Both the position numbers and the translations under genes were made by a program. Positions 53,350 through 61,821 of a stretch of 64,000 nt of DNA are shown piece by piece. The stretch comes from an uncultured Dysgonomonas sp. (GTDB lineage: Bacteria > Bacteroidota > Bacteroidia > Bacteroidales > Dysgonomonadaceae), in assembly GCA_945273835.1 (NCBI GenBank), contig CALYPL010000002.1, positions 62,001 through 126,000 of the forward strand, given 5' to 3'. Below the pieces are notes generated by a model. That model was not told the DNA's origin and did not search any database. It saw only the letters and a program-made list of their open reading frames with translations. How positions within the stretch are numbered: position 1 is the stretch's first letter; every line of letters begins with the position of its first letter.

Positions 53350-54747
53350 ATGAGTACATTAATAGCTGTCTCAGCTTTAGGCATTATTTGCCTTATACTT
53401 GAAATTCTGAATCTAAGAAAGGCCCTTATACCGGTTGTTATTCTTGCGTTGGCAGCAATCTTAGGTATGACTATTTTTGAAAGTTATCTGGGTTCATCCA
53501 TAATTGAGCCGGATAAAATGACGATGATCGTTAATACGGGTTATTCGTACGGGTTCTCATGTCTTTTTATACTTCTGACTGTATTCATTATATTGATGTG
53601 TCCAAAATTTTATCAAGAAGATAAAGTCAAGATAGCGGATTACGTATCGCTTAAAATATTTATGTTGGCAGGAGCCATAGCAATGGTTTCATTTGGCAAC
53701 TTAATGATGTTTTTCCTTGGTCTCGAAGTGCTTTCAATAGCTGCATACGTCTTAGCCTCAAGCAGACCTAAAGATAAAAGAAGTAATGAAGCCGGTATGA
53801 AGTATTTTGTAATGGGTGCTTTAGCTTCGAGTTTCATTTTATTCGGAATCGCTTTAATATATGGAGCAACAGGCTCATTCAATATAACTGAAATATCGAA
53901 CTCATCCACAACTTTAGTGCAATCTGAATCATTGCCAACCTGGTTTTATCTTGGTTTTGTGATGATAACAATCGGTATGATGTTCAAAGCTTCGATTGTT
54001 CCGTTCCATTTTTGGGCACCTGATGTTTATGAAGGTTCACCGACTTTGGTTACTGCACTTATGAGTACTTTGGTTAAAGTTGCTGCAATCGGCGCATTAT
54101 TCTTATTGACTACAATACTGTCAGCTGCCATTACTCCTACATATACAGCAACTATAGTAGTTATAGCTATTTTGACAATGATAGTCGGTAACTTTACCGC
54201 CTTAAAACAAAACAACGTAAAACGTATGATGGCATTTTCAGGTATAAATCACGCCGGTTTTATGCTGATGGCGTTGTTAGCTTTAAATACCAGTGCCAAT
54301 GTTGTATTATATTATGCTGCCGCATATAGCTTAGCAGCTATAGCTGTGTTCTCAGTTATCACAGCTGTTTGTCAGGGACGGGATAACGAAGACCTTAGTA
54401 ACTTTTACGGTTTGGTAAAAAAACAACCTCTTATGGCGTTTTGTATGGCATGTGGTTTATTGTCATTAGGAGGGATACCTGTTTTCTCAGGCTTCTTTGC
54501 CAAGTTCTTCATATTTGACCGGTTAATGAATACCAATCATCTGATTCTGATGATTATTGCAATCATTAATTCTGTTGTGGCTGTTTATTACTACTTGCGT
54601 TTGGTGAACGTTATGTTCATTAAATCTGCTGAAAATAAAGAAGCCATCAAAGCGCCTGTAGAATACAAATTTGTAGCTGTGGCAGCCATTGTATTAAACC
54701 TTATACTTGGAATATTTCCTTCAATTATAATGAATTTAAAACTATAG
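53350..54747 (+). CDS. nuoN: NADH:quinone oxidoreductase subunit N
   Basis: 465 aa antiporter-like subunit, ND2 family: FLGLEVLSIAAYVLASS, FKASIVPFHFWAPDVYEGSP, and AFSGINHAGFMLMAL. Last gene of the operon. Its final codons AAA CTA TAG form one arm of the downstream terminator. Confidence 0.97.
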   Translation: MSTLIAVSALGIICLILEILNLRKALIPVVILALAAILGMTIFESYLGSSIIEPDKMTMIVNTGYSYGFSCLFILLTVFIILMCPKFYQEDKVKIADYVSLKIFMLAGAIAMVSFGNLMMFFLGLEVLSIAAYVLASSRPKDKRSNEAGMKYFVMGALASSFILFGIALIYGATGSFNITEISNSSTTLVQSESLPTWFYLGFVMITIGMMFKASIVPFHFWAPDVYEGSPTLVTALMSTLVKVAAIGALFLLTTILSAAITPTYTATIVVIAILTMIVGNFTALKQNNVKRMMAFSGINHAGFMLMALLALNTSANVVLYYAAAYSLAAIAVFSVITAVCQGRDNEDLSNFYGLVKKQPLMAFCMACGLLSLGGIPVFSGFFAKFFIFDRLMNTNHLILMIIAIINSVVAVYYYLRLVNVMFIKSAENKEAIKAPVEYKFVAVAAIVLNLILGIFPSIIMNLKL

Positions 54748-54765
54748 AATAATATTCTATAGTTT
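54738..54765. terminator. Shared terminator of nuoN and copA (overlaps both coding ends)
   Basis: AAACTATAGAAT, loop AAT, ATTCTATAGTTT: a perfect 12-bp stem followed on the plus strand by a T run to 54770. Both converging genes have AAA CTA TAG as their last three codons because each reads one arm of the palindrome. The minus strand side has only TTTT, so termination is stronger for nuo. Confidence 0.85.
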
Positions 54766-57351
54766 TTTTTTCTTCAATAATAGACTATTGGTTACAACAC
54801 TTACTGAGCTAAGAGCCATAGCGGCACCTGCTATCATCGGGTTAAGTAAGAATCCGTTTATCGGATAAAATATACCTGCTGCGATAGGCACTCCAATCAG
54901 ATTATATATAAATGCCCAGAAAAGGTTCTGTCTTATTGTCATGACTGTTGCTTTCGATAACCTTATAGCTTGATCTATCTTGCTCAGATCAGAAGAAATA
55001 ATTGTTATTTGGGCTACATTCATCGCTATATCGCTTCCTTTACCCATAGCTATACTTAAATCGGCTGTTGCCAGTGCCGCACTGTCATTAATACCATCGC
55101 CAACCATTGCGACTACCTCGCCTTGTTGTTGTAACGTCTTGATGTACGATGATTTTTCATCCGGCATCATATCCGATTTGATATAATCAATGCCTACTTT
55201 TTCCGCAATCATTTGAGCCGATTCTTTATTATCGCCTGTCAGCATATAGACTTTCAGACCATCTGCTTTTAACTTGGTTATTGCGTCTTTCGATGAACTT
55301 TTAATCGTATCAGCGATAGCAATAGCCGCAATGAATTGTTTTTCGCTGGCATAAAAAACAAGCGTGTTAGCTTCTTTAGACATTTGCTTAATTTGAGATC
55401 TTATATCTTCTGAAATAAAAACCTGATTTGCTTCAAGTAATTTGGCGTTGCCGATATAGTATTTTTCATTCTCATACTCACCGATTATACCTTGACCGGC
55501 AATTACATTGATTGTGATGTTATTTAACAATTTAGCTTCATCTTTCAGACAATCTATGATTGCTTTTCCGAGCGGATGTTCGGAATACGATTCTATGCTG
55601 TAAAGTAAATCTTTGGGTTCACTTTCAGGATCAATAAACCATTTAATTCCCGTTACATGTGGTTTTCCTTCGGTGATGGTGCCTGTTTTATCGAGTACAA
55701 TTGCAGTTAATTTTTTAGCGGTTTCCAATGCCTGAGCGTCTTTAATCAGAATGCCGGTTGTTGCTCCCCGACCTATTCCGACCATGATAGCAGTCGGTGT
55801 AGCCAGACCTAAGGCACATGGGCAAGCAATAATAAGTACTGTAACCATCGACATTAGTGCTTGAGGAAGATAATTTTGTCCACCAAAAACAAACCATGCA
55901 ATAAAGGTAATAACCGAAACGATAAAGATAACAGGAACAAAAACTGAGGCTATTTTATCAACTGTTTTTTGTATGGGTGCTTTACTGCCTTGTGCATCTT
56001 GCACCATTTTAACGATTTGTGATAATAAAGTATCTTTACCAATTTTGCGGGCAATATAATGTATGCTGCCGGTCTGATTGATTGTACCGGCAAATACTTG
56101 GCTACCTTTCATTTTCTCAATAGCAAGAGGTTCGCCGTTGATAGTGCTTTCATCGACAAAAGAATTACCGCTTATAACTTCCCCGTCAACAGCTATTTTT
56201 TCGCCGGGTTTAGCAATTAATTCATCATTGAGTGCAATATCTTTAATGGATATTTCTACGAATTTATTATCTCTGACAACTGTAGCTGTGTTGGGCTGCA
56301 TGCCTATCAATTGTTTGATTGCATCGGCTGTTCCTCCTTTTGCACGTGCTTCGAGATAGCGACCTAAAAGAACAAAAGCTATGACTACCGCCGAAACTTC
56401 AAAGTATACGTGTGGCATCATTCCCTTATTAGTCCAAAACGATGGATATACAGTATTGAACACGCTAAATAAATAAGCTATTCCTGTACTTAATGCCACA
56501 AGTGTGTCCATATTAGACGAGTGATGTCTGAACTGTTTCCATGCGTTTACGAAGAATGTTTTTCCCATAATGAAAACAACAGGCGTAGCCAAAGCCCACA
56601 TTATATAATCGGCATAAGGTATGGTATGAAATCCCATCGCTATAACCACTAATGGCAAGGATAGAATAAGTGCGGCTATTGTATTGTTCTTGAGCCTAGT
56701 TATATTTTTTTGCTGTTCCTGTTCAGCGTCGGACCGTTCATCAGAATCAATAATCAGATCATATCCTGCATCTTCAACAGCTTTCTTTAATTCTTTGGGC
56801 GAAGTCAGAGTGGGAGAATATTCTACATGAGCGATATTGGTTGCAAGGTTGACCGAAACATAGCTAACACCTTGTTGTTTTGTCAAGGCTTTTTCTACAT
56901 GACTAACACAGGAAGCACAAGTCATGCCTGTAACCGGAAAATCTGTTTTTATATCGGAACTTTCAGTCGGTTTAGTCCGCTTTTCAGATTTGGTAATAAG
57001 GGATTCTGAATCTATACTACATTGCTCCGCAATATTGTCTTCTTCCGAATCCTCAGTAATTAATTCGTATCCTGCATCAGCAACAGCCTTTTTAAGTTGT
57101 TCCGGATTGGTCAGTGATGGCGAATATTCTATAATCGCCGTTTTATCGGACAGATTTACATCTGCGCTACTTACTCCTTTTTGACTTAATAGGGCTTTTT
57201 GTACATGTTTCACACAGTTACCACAAGTCATACCATACACATGGAAGTTTTTTTTTACAGTTTTACCTCCATTGAATACAATTTTATTATCGGGCTTAAT
57301 ATTAGCGGCGTTAAAATTCTGAGCCAATATACTTTTCTTATTTGTTGTCAT
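54757..57351 (-). CDS. copA: Copper-exporting P1B-type ATPase
   Basis: 864 aa. Two N-terminal HMA metal-binding domains with GMTCGNC (40-46) and GMTCASC (142-148) are followed by the membrane domain with the copper-transport motif CPC near 508-510 (ACPCALGLATP), the phosphorylation motif DKTGT near 552, TGDN, and VGDGINDS. CPC with two CxxC HMAs points to Cu(I). An unstructured 30-residue tip precedes the first HMA. It follows an HMA-AraC regulator gene by 87 bp on the same strand and is probably controlled by it. It converges on nuoN through a shared terminator. Confidence 0.95.
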   Translation of the reverse strand: MTTNKKSILAQNFNAANIKPDNKIVFNGGKTVKKNFHVYGMTCGNCVKHVQKALLSQKGVSSADVNLSDKTAIIEYSPSLTNPEQLKKAVADAGYELITEDSEEDNIAEQCSIDSESLITKSEKRTKPTESSDIKTDFPVTGMTCASCVSHVEKALTKQQGVSYVSVNLATNIAHVEYSPTLTSPKELKKAVEDAGYDLIIDSDERSDAEQEQQKNITRLKNNTIAALILSLPLVVIAMGFHTIPYADYIMWALATPVVFIMGKTFFVNAWKQFRHHSSNMDTLVALSTGIAYLFSVFNTVYPSFWTNKGMMPHVYFEVSAVVIAFVLLGRYLEARAKGGTADAIKQLIGMQPNTATVVRDNKFVEISIKDIALNDELIAKPGEKIAVDGEVISGNSFVDESTINGEPLAIEKMKGSQVFAGTINQTGSIHYIARKIGKDTLLSQIVKMVQDAQGSKAPIQKTVDKIASVFVPVIFIVSVITFIAWFVFGGQNYLPQALMSMVTVLIIACPCALGLATPTAIMVGIGRGATTGILIKDAQALETAKKLTAIVLDKTGTITEGKPHVTGIKWFIDPESEPKDLLYSIESYSEHPLGKAIIDCLKDEAKLLNNITINVIAGQGIIGEYENEKYYIGNAKLLEANQVFISEDIRSQIKQMSKEANTLVFYASEKQFIAAIAIADTIKSSSKDAITKLKADGLKVYMLTGDNKESAQMIAEKVGIDYIKSDMMPDEKSSYIKTLQQQGEVVAMVGDGINDSAALATADLSIAMGKGSDIAMNVAQITIISSDLSKIDQAIRLSKATVMTIRQNLFWAFIYNLIGVPIAAGIFYPINGFLLNPMIAGAAMALSSVSVVTNSLLLKKKKL

Positions 57352-57438
57352 AACTAAATCGTTTAGTATTTATATAAGACAAAGATGACGATAGTAACAG
57401 AAATACAGTTATATTATTTTTTATAAAAATTGCAAGAT

Positions 57439-58008
57439 TTACAGTTTATCCAAAGGTTTGCGTTTGTTTGCCTCCGTTTGTTTAAAAACACTCGGACTTA
57501 AACCCGTAACTTTCTTAAACTGATTGCTTAAGTGCGAAGCACTTGAATAATTGAGTCTAAAGGCTATTTCATTCAGGTTAAGTTCGTCGTATATCAAAAG
57601 TTCTTTGACTTTTTCAATTTTTTGAGCGATAAAATATTTCTCGATAGTCGTACCTTGAATTTCAGAAAATAAATTGCTCATATAGTTATAATCATAAGGT
57701 AATTCTGTACTTAAATAATCTGATAAATTGATCTTCAAATCATTCGTGTTGTAATGAACTAACTTAACAATTAAAGTTTTTATTTTATCGATTAATTGGT
57801 GCTTTTTGTCTTCTAATAAGGCAAAGCCTAATTCTTCTAACCGATGGACGAATAATTCTTTCTGATGAGTATCCATTGGCTGATTTAAAACAACTGTACC
57901 TAATTCAATATCGGTAACTTCTATGAACAATTTTTCCAGTTCCGATCGAATAACCAACTTACAACGATCGCAAACCATATTCTTAATATATAACTTTTCT
58001 GTGTTCAT
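57439..58008 (-). CDS. AraC-family regulator with N-terminal HMA-like metal-binding domain
   Basis: 189 aa. Residues about 5-68 look like a ferredoxin-fold HMA domain: NMVCDRC has the metal-binding MxCxxC (Cys13, Cys16), and the LEELGFALLED end matches the last strand. After a helical linker, about 105-183 is a two-HTH AraC domain (LNLNEIAFRLNYSSASHLSNQFKKVTGLSPSVFKQ). So metal sensing and DNA binding would lie on one chain. It sits 87 bp upstream of copA in the same direction and 175 bp from the divergent catalase gene. Copper sensing is inferred from the motif plus context; similar architecture is seen in other Bacteroidota. Confidence 0.85.
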   Translation of the reverse strand: MNTEKLYIKNMVCDRCKLVIRSELEKLFIEVTDIELGTVVLNQPMDTHQKELFVHRLEELGFALLEDKKHQLIDKIKTLIVKLVHYNTNDLKINLSDYLSTELPYDYNYMSNLFSEIQGTTIEKYFIAQKIEKVKELLIYDELNLNEIAFRLNYSSASHLSNQFKKVTGLSPSVFKQTEANKRKPLDKL

Positions 58009-58183
58009 TTATTATATCTTATATATTAGAAAACATATAATCAAAACCTAATGTTGTATTTAGTCTTAATAAATATAGATTAAACTTACTTAATGTTATT
58101 AAATAAATAATTATTAAATAGATAGTATTGAACAAAATAATCTCGCTTACGTTAATATTTATAACCAATTAAAAAATATTATC

Positions 58184-59680
58184 ATGAAGGAACATAAGAA
58201 AATGACAACCAATACGGGTGCTCCGTTGGATGGTGATCAGGCATCATTGACAACCGAAAATCCGCATCTGACACTTATGTCGGATACACATTTATTGGAG
58301 AAATTGGCACATTTCGACAGAGAACGTATTCCCGAAAGAGTAGTTCACGCTAAGGGATCAGGAGCTCATGGTTATTTCGAGGTTACAGATGACGTTTCGA
58401 AATATACGTGTGCTTCTTTTCTTTCTCATGTAGGAAAGAAAACAGATATTTTGGCACGATTCTCTACAGTTGGAGGGGGACGTGGATCGGCTGATACTGC
58501 ACGTGATCCTCGCGGGTTTGCTATTAAGTTCTATACCGACGAAGGAAATTATGATATGGTCGGCAATAACACGCCTGTTTTCTTTATCCGTGATGCTATC
58601 AAATTTCCCGATTTCATTCATACACAGAAAAAACATCCCGGATCTAATCTTGATGACGCCAATATGTTTTGGGATTTCTTATCTCTGACACCTGAAAGTG
58701 TACATCAAGTTACCATTTTGTTCTCAGATAGGGGAACTCCCGATGGATTCAGGCATATGCATGGTTTTTCAAGTCATACTTACATGTGGTATAATGAGAA
58801 AGGAGAATATTATTGGGTAAAATACCACTTTAGGACAGATCAGGGTATTAAGAATCTTACAATGGAACAAGCCGGTGAACTTGCCGGAAAAGATCCGGAT
58901 TATTCAACGCGTGATTTGTATAACAGTATTGCAGAAGGTAATTTTCCTTCTTGGACATTATATGTTCAGATAATGCCGCCTGAAGAAGCAAAGACCTATC
59001 GTTTCGATTCGTTCGATGTAACCAAAGTTTGGTCGCAAAAAGATTATCCGCTGATCAAAGTTGGTAAAATGGTATTAAATCGTAATCCTGAAAATTATTT
59101 TTCAGAAATAGAACAGGCTGCCTTTTCACCCGGAAACCTTGTTCCCGGTATAGCCGTATCACCTGATAAGATGTTGCAAGGACGTGTATTCAGTTATCCT
59201 GATACACACAGACATCGTTTAGGGCCTAATTTCGATATGCTGCCTGTAAATGCACCTAAAGTACCTGTAAATAACTATCAACGTGATGGTGTGATGAATC
59301 TGCATAGCTACGGAGCTCCAAACTATTACCCCAATTCATTCAATGGGCCTGAACCGGATAAAAAATATGCTTCGCCGCCAATTGATGTAGCAGGCATGGC
59401 TGCACGTCATGAATATAAATTAACTGATATTGATTATTTTCAAGCAGGCGATTTATATGATCGGGTTTTGTCTGATTATGATAGAACGAATTTGGTTAAG
59501 AATATAGCCTCTCATTTAGGAAATGCTTTGAAGCGTATTCAGTTAAGACAAACCGCTATTTTTTACAAATGCAGTAAAAACTATGGTACAGCAGTTGCAA
59601 AAGCTTTGAATCTTGATCTTAAAGAAGTAGAACGATTGGCTGCCATGTCGCAAGAAGAAAGAGTTAAAGCTACGCTCTGA
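58184..59680 (+). CDS. Heme catalase (monofunctional, small-subunit clade)
   Basis: 498 aa. Distal His55 in [11 protein letters not shown], Asn128 in [11 protein letters not shown], and proximal heme ligand Tyr338 in [12 protein letters not shown] match the bovine catalase positions His75, Asn148 and Tyr358 in spacing. The RDP and FSTV motifs are present. It decomposes hydrogen peroxide; no signal peptide, so cytoplasmic. It is divergent from the HMA-AraC regulator. OxyR control is known in Bacteroides for katB-type genes; here no OxyR site was identified. TAGTATTG at 58123-58130 is an imperfect -7 candidate. Confidence 0.96.
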   Translation: MKEHKKMTTNTGAPLDGDQASLTTENPHLTLMSDTHLLEKLAHFDRERIPERVVHAKGSGAHGYFEVTDDVSKYTCASFLSHVGKKTDILARFSTVGGGRGSADTARDPRGFAIKFYTDEGNYDMVGNNTPVFFIRDAIKFPDFIHTQKKHPGSNLDDANMFWDFLSLTPESVHQVTILFSDRGTPDGFRHMHGFSSHTYMWYNEKGEYYWVKYHFRTDQGIKNLTMEQAGELAGKDPDYSTRDLYNSIAEGNFPSWTLYVQIMPPEEAKTYRFDSFDVTKVWSQKDYPLIKVGKMVLNRNPENYFSEIEQAAFSPGNLVPGIAVSPDKMLQGRVFSYPDTHRHRLGPNFDMLPVNAPKVPVNNYQRDGVMNLHSYGAPNYYPNSFNGPEPDKKYASPPIDVAGMAARHEYKLTDIDYFQAGDLYDRVLSDYDRTNLVKNIASHLGNALKRIQLRQTAIFYKCSKNYGTAVAKALNLDLKEVERLAAMSQEERVKATL

Positions 59681-59717
59681 TCCTATAAAGTATATTTAAA
59701 AATTTTTAAATAAGAAT

Positions 59718-59752
59718 AGGAAGGGTATGACAATTTTAGTTGTACTCTTCCT
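59718..59752 (+). terminator. Probable catalase terminator hairpin
   Basis: AGGAAGGGTA (59718-59727) pairs with TACTCTTCCT (59743-59752) with one G-U. The T tract is weak (AATTATTTAATT). It lies 38 bp after the catalase stop. Confidence 0.5.
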
Positions 59753-59938
59753 AATTATTTAATTAGCAGAAATTTAACATAAAAATAAAAACAATCAGAA
59801 TAACATAATGGTTTAATATATAACCTGATCCATAAATTGGATTACTTTTTTTTATTTATAGTCAGCTATATTCATTTTTATTAAAAAATGGTATAGTGCC
59901 TAATTTGTGTAGTTTTGTAAAGTTTGTGTTAAAGGAAG

Positions 59939-59965
59939 AAGTCTGTGATGTGATATCACGGACTT
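59939..59965 (+). terminator. Strong intrinsic terminator before the thioesterase gene
   Basis: AAGTCTGTGAT, loop GTGAT, ATCACGGACTT: 11-bp stem with one G-U, followed by TTTTT. It is 259 bp after the catalase stop and 8 bp ahead of the next promoter, so it insulates the thioesterase gene or ends a long catalase message. Confidence 0.8.
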
Positions 59966-59973
59966 TTTTTCAT

Positions 59974-59981
59974 TATCTTTG
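59974..59981 (+). promoter_or_regulatory. -7 promoter element of the thioesterase gene
   Basis: TATCTTTG, exact match, 22 bp before the ATG and directly behind the terminator at 59939-59965. Confidence 0.65.
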
Positions 59982-60003
59982 AAAGGATATATTTAAGGAA
60001 AAT

Positions 60004-60420
60004 ATGGAGAAGAAGCCACTTTTTGAAGTTAAAATGAAAGTTCGTGACTACGAATGCGATATACAGGGAGTTGTCAACAATGCAAATTATTTACATTATT
60101 TCGAGCATGCACGACACGAAATGATGGAATCATGCGGTATCAGATTACGTGATATTACTGCCGAAAATATAATCCCGTTGTTAAGACGAGCGGATGTCAG
60201 ATATAAAAGCTCGCTGCGAGGATCGGAAGAATTTATATGCACAGTTGGTATAGAGCGGCAGGGATTGCGATACTATTTTCTTGAAAAGATATACCGTTTA
60301 CCCGATAAACAACTATGTGCCGATGCCCGTATAGAAGTAGCCTGCCTTATCAATGGTAAGGTTTCAGAACCTAAAGTGTTTGATGAAGCATTTGTTGATT
60401 ATATCAACTGGCTTGATTAA
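60004..60420 (+). CDS. Hotdog-fold acyl-CoA thioesterase (YbgC/4HBT type)
   Basis: 138 aa. The active-site region DYECDIQGVVNNANYLHYFEHARHEMM matches 4-hydroxybenzoyl-CoA thioesterase/YbgC, with Asp19 as catalytic acid (the matching stretch is residues about 15-41). Cytoplasmic, single-domain. It is monocistronic and converges on dgt, only 6 bp apart. The acyl-CoA substrate is unknown. Confidence 0.88.
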   Translation: MEKKPLFEVKMKVRDYECDIQGVVNNANYLHYFEHARHEMMESCGIRLRDITAENIIPLLRRADVRYKSSLRGSEEFICTVGIERQGLRYYFLEKIYRLPDKQLCADARIEVACLINGKVSEPKVFDEAFVDYINWLD

Positions 60421-60426
60421 CGATTT

Positions 60427-61761
60427 TCAAACCGTAGGTAAACTCATTCCCGTGATTTTGCGGTAAAGATCTAAAGCATACACATCGGTCATACCCGATA
60501 CAAAATCCAGTACAGCCAAAATCCTCTCATACAAGGACTCTGCATTTGTCTCAAATTGTTCCGGAACACGTCCGAGCAGTAATTTAGAATAGTTGGCTTC
60601 GGGATTCTGTATAGCGGTGATGAATTTATCGAGCAAAAAGCCTATGATTCTGTGACCTGCAAGTTCTATATCGACAACATCCTTAGCCCTGTATATCCGT
60701 TTGAAACTTACGGATGTACTTATTTTATAGGCTTCGTTTGCTTGGGATGAGATCTCCTTTATCAATGATTTAGGACCTTTACCCTTCAGAATGTCTTCTT
60801 CTTTATCAAGAAAAACCTTTACACATTCGTCGACGAGCAATCCGATGACACTGGAGCGAAGGTATGCAATTTGCTCATTTACATCATGCACATATTCCAT
60901 CGTATGGCACATGTGTTTTTGCCTATCGGACTCAAAGAAATTTAGAAACAGTTCAATCGTTTCTTGAGAAGATAATATTCCTAATTTATGTGCGTCTTCA
61001 ATGTCCATTATTTCATAACAGATATCATCAGCTGCCTCTACTAAATACACGAGAGGATGTCGCACATACATACATGGTGACTCTTGCAGACAGATCATAC
61101 CCATATCATCTGCGATGGTTCTGAAATCTGCTTCTTCTGATTTGAAAAAACCGAATTTACCTGAACTTGCTTCAGAAGAAAAAGGGTATTTGACAATTGA
61201 TGCTAACATTGAATAAGTCATGACAAATCCACCGGGTCTTCTTCCTCTAAATTGATGGATGAGCATCCTTATTGAATTAGCGTTCCCTTCGAAATTTGTA
61301 AAATCTTCCCATCGGCCGCCTTCTTCTCTGATGGCTGTCTCTAAATCTTTGCCTTTACCTTCGGTAAAATAGCTTGTTATAGCGGTTTCGCCTGAGTGCC
61401 CGAAAGGCGGATTACCTAAATCGTGGGCGAGGCAACCTGCGGCAACAATGGCACTTATCTCTTCAAAATCAGCAGGAGAATCCGGATATTTTCTTCTCAA
61501 TTCTCGTCCGACAATGATACCTAATGATCGACCCACACATGATACTTCAACACTATGAGTCAGTCGATTGTGCACAAATATACTACCTGGTAAAGGAAAT
61601 ACTTGGGTTTTATTCTGTAAACGACGGAATGGTGCTGAAAATATAAGTCTATCATAATCCCTCTGAAAATCAGTGCGGTCGTGTTTTTTTTCATCATGGT
61701 ATTTTTCCATACCGAATCGTTTTGAAGATAAGAGTTGTTGCCAGTTCATCATACTATTCAA
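60427..61761 (-). CDS. dgt: dGTP triphosphohydrolase (dGTPase)
   Basis: 444 aa. An HD-domain phosphohydrolase that splits dGTP to deoxyguanosine and triphosphate: the metal ligands His69 (NRLTHSVEVS), His113-Asp114 (CLAHDLGNPPFGHSGE) and a later Asp (EAADDICYEIMDIEDAH) are visible. The first Met is at 61759-61761; alternative in-frame Met codons at residues 4 and 5 (MMNWQQLLSSKRFG) are also possible and give the more usual N terminus. It follows the DUF6051-like gene by 60 bp and may share its transcript. Confidence 0.94.
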   Translation of the reverse strand: MNSMMNWQQLLSSKRFGMEKYHDEKKHDRTDFQRDYDRLIFSAPFRRLQNKTQVFPLPGSIFVHNRLTHSVEVSCVGRSLGIIVGRELRRKYPDSPADFEEISAIVAAGCLAHDLGNPPFGHSGETAITSYFTEGKGKDLETAIREEGGRWEDFTNFEGNANSIRMLIHQFRGRRPGGFVMTYSMLASIVKYPFSSEASSGKFGFFKSEEADFRTIADDMGMICLQESPCMYVRHPLVYLVEAADDICYEIMDIEDAHKLGILSSQETIELFLNFFESDRQKHMCHTMEYVHDVNEQIAYLRSSVIGLLVDECVKVFLDKEEDILKGKGPKSLIKEISSQANEAYKISTSVSFKRIYRAKDVVDIELAGHRIIGFLLDKFITAIQNPEANYSKLLLGRVPEQFETNAESLYERILAVLDFVSGMTDVYALDLYRKITGMSLPTV

Positions 61762-61821
61762 TGCTAAGCTTTATTCAATAAAGGGTTTATAGACAAAATG
61801 CTGAAAGATTTCAAATGAAAA

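Larger units (their letters stand above)
59681..60003. other. Intergenic region between catalase and thioesterase genes
   Basis: 323 bp. It contains a catalase-proximal hairpin (59718-59752), then 190 bp of AT-rich sequence without ORF, then a strong terminator (59939-59965) immediately followed by the thioesterase promoter (59974-59981). Confidence 0.65.
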
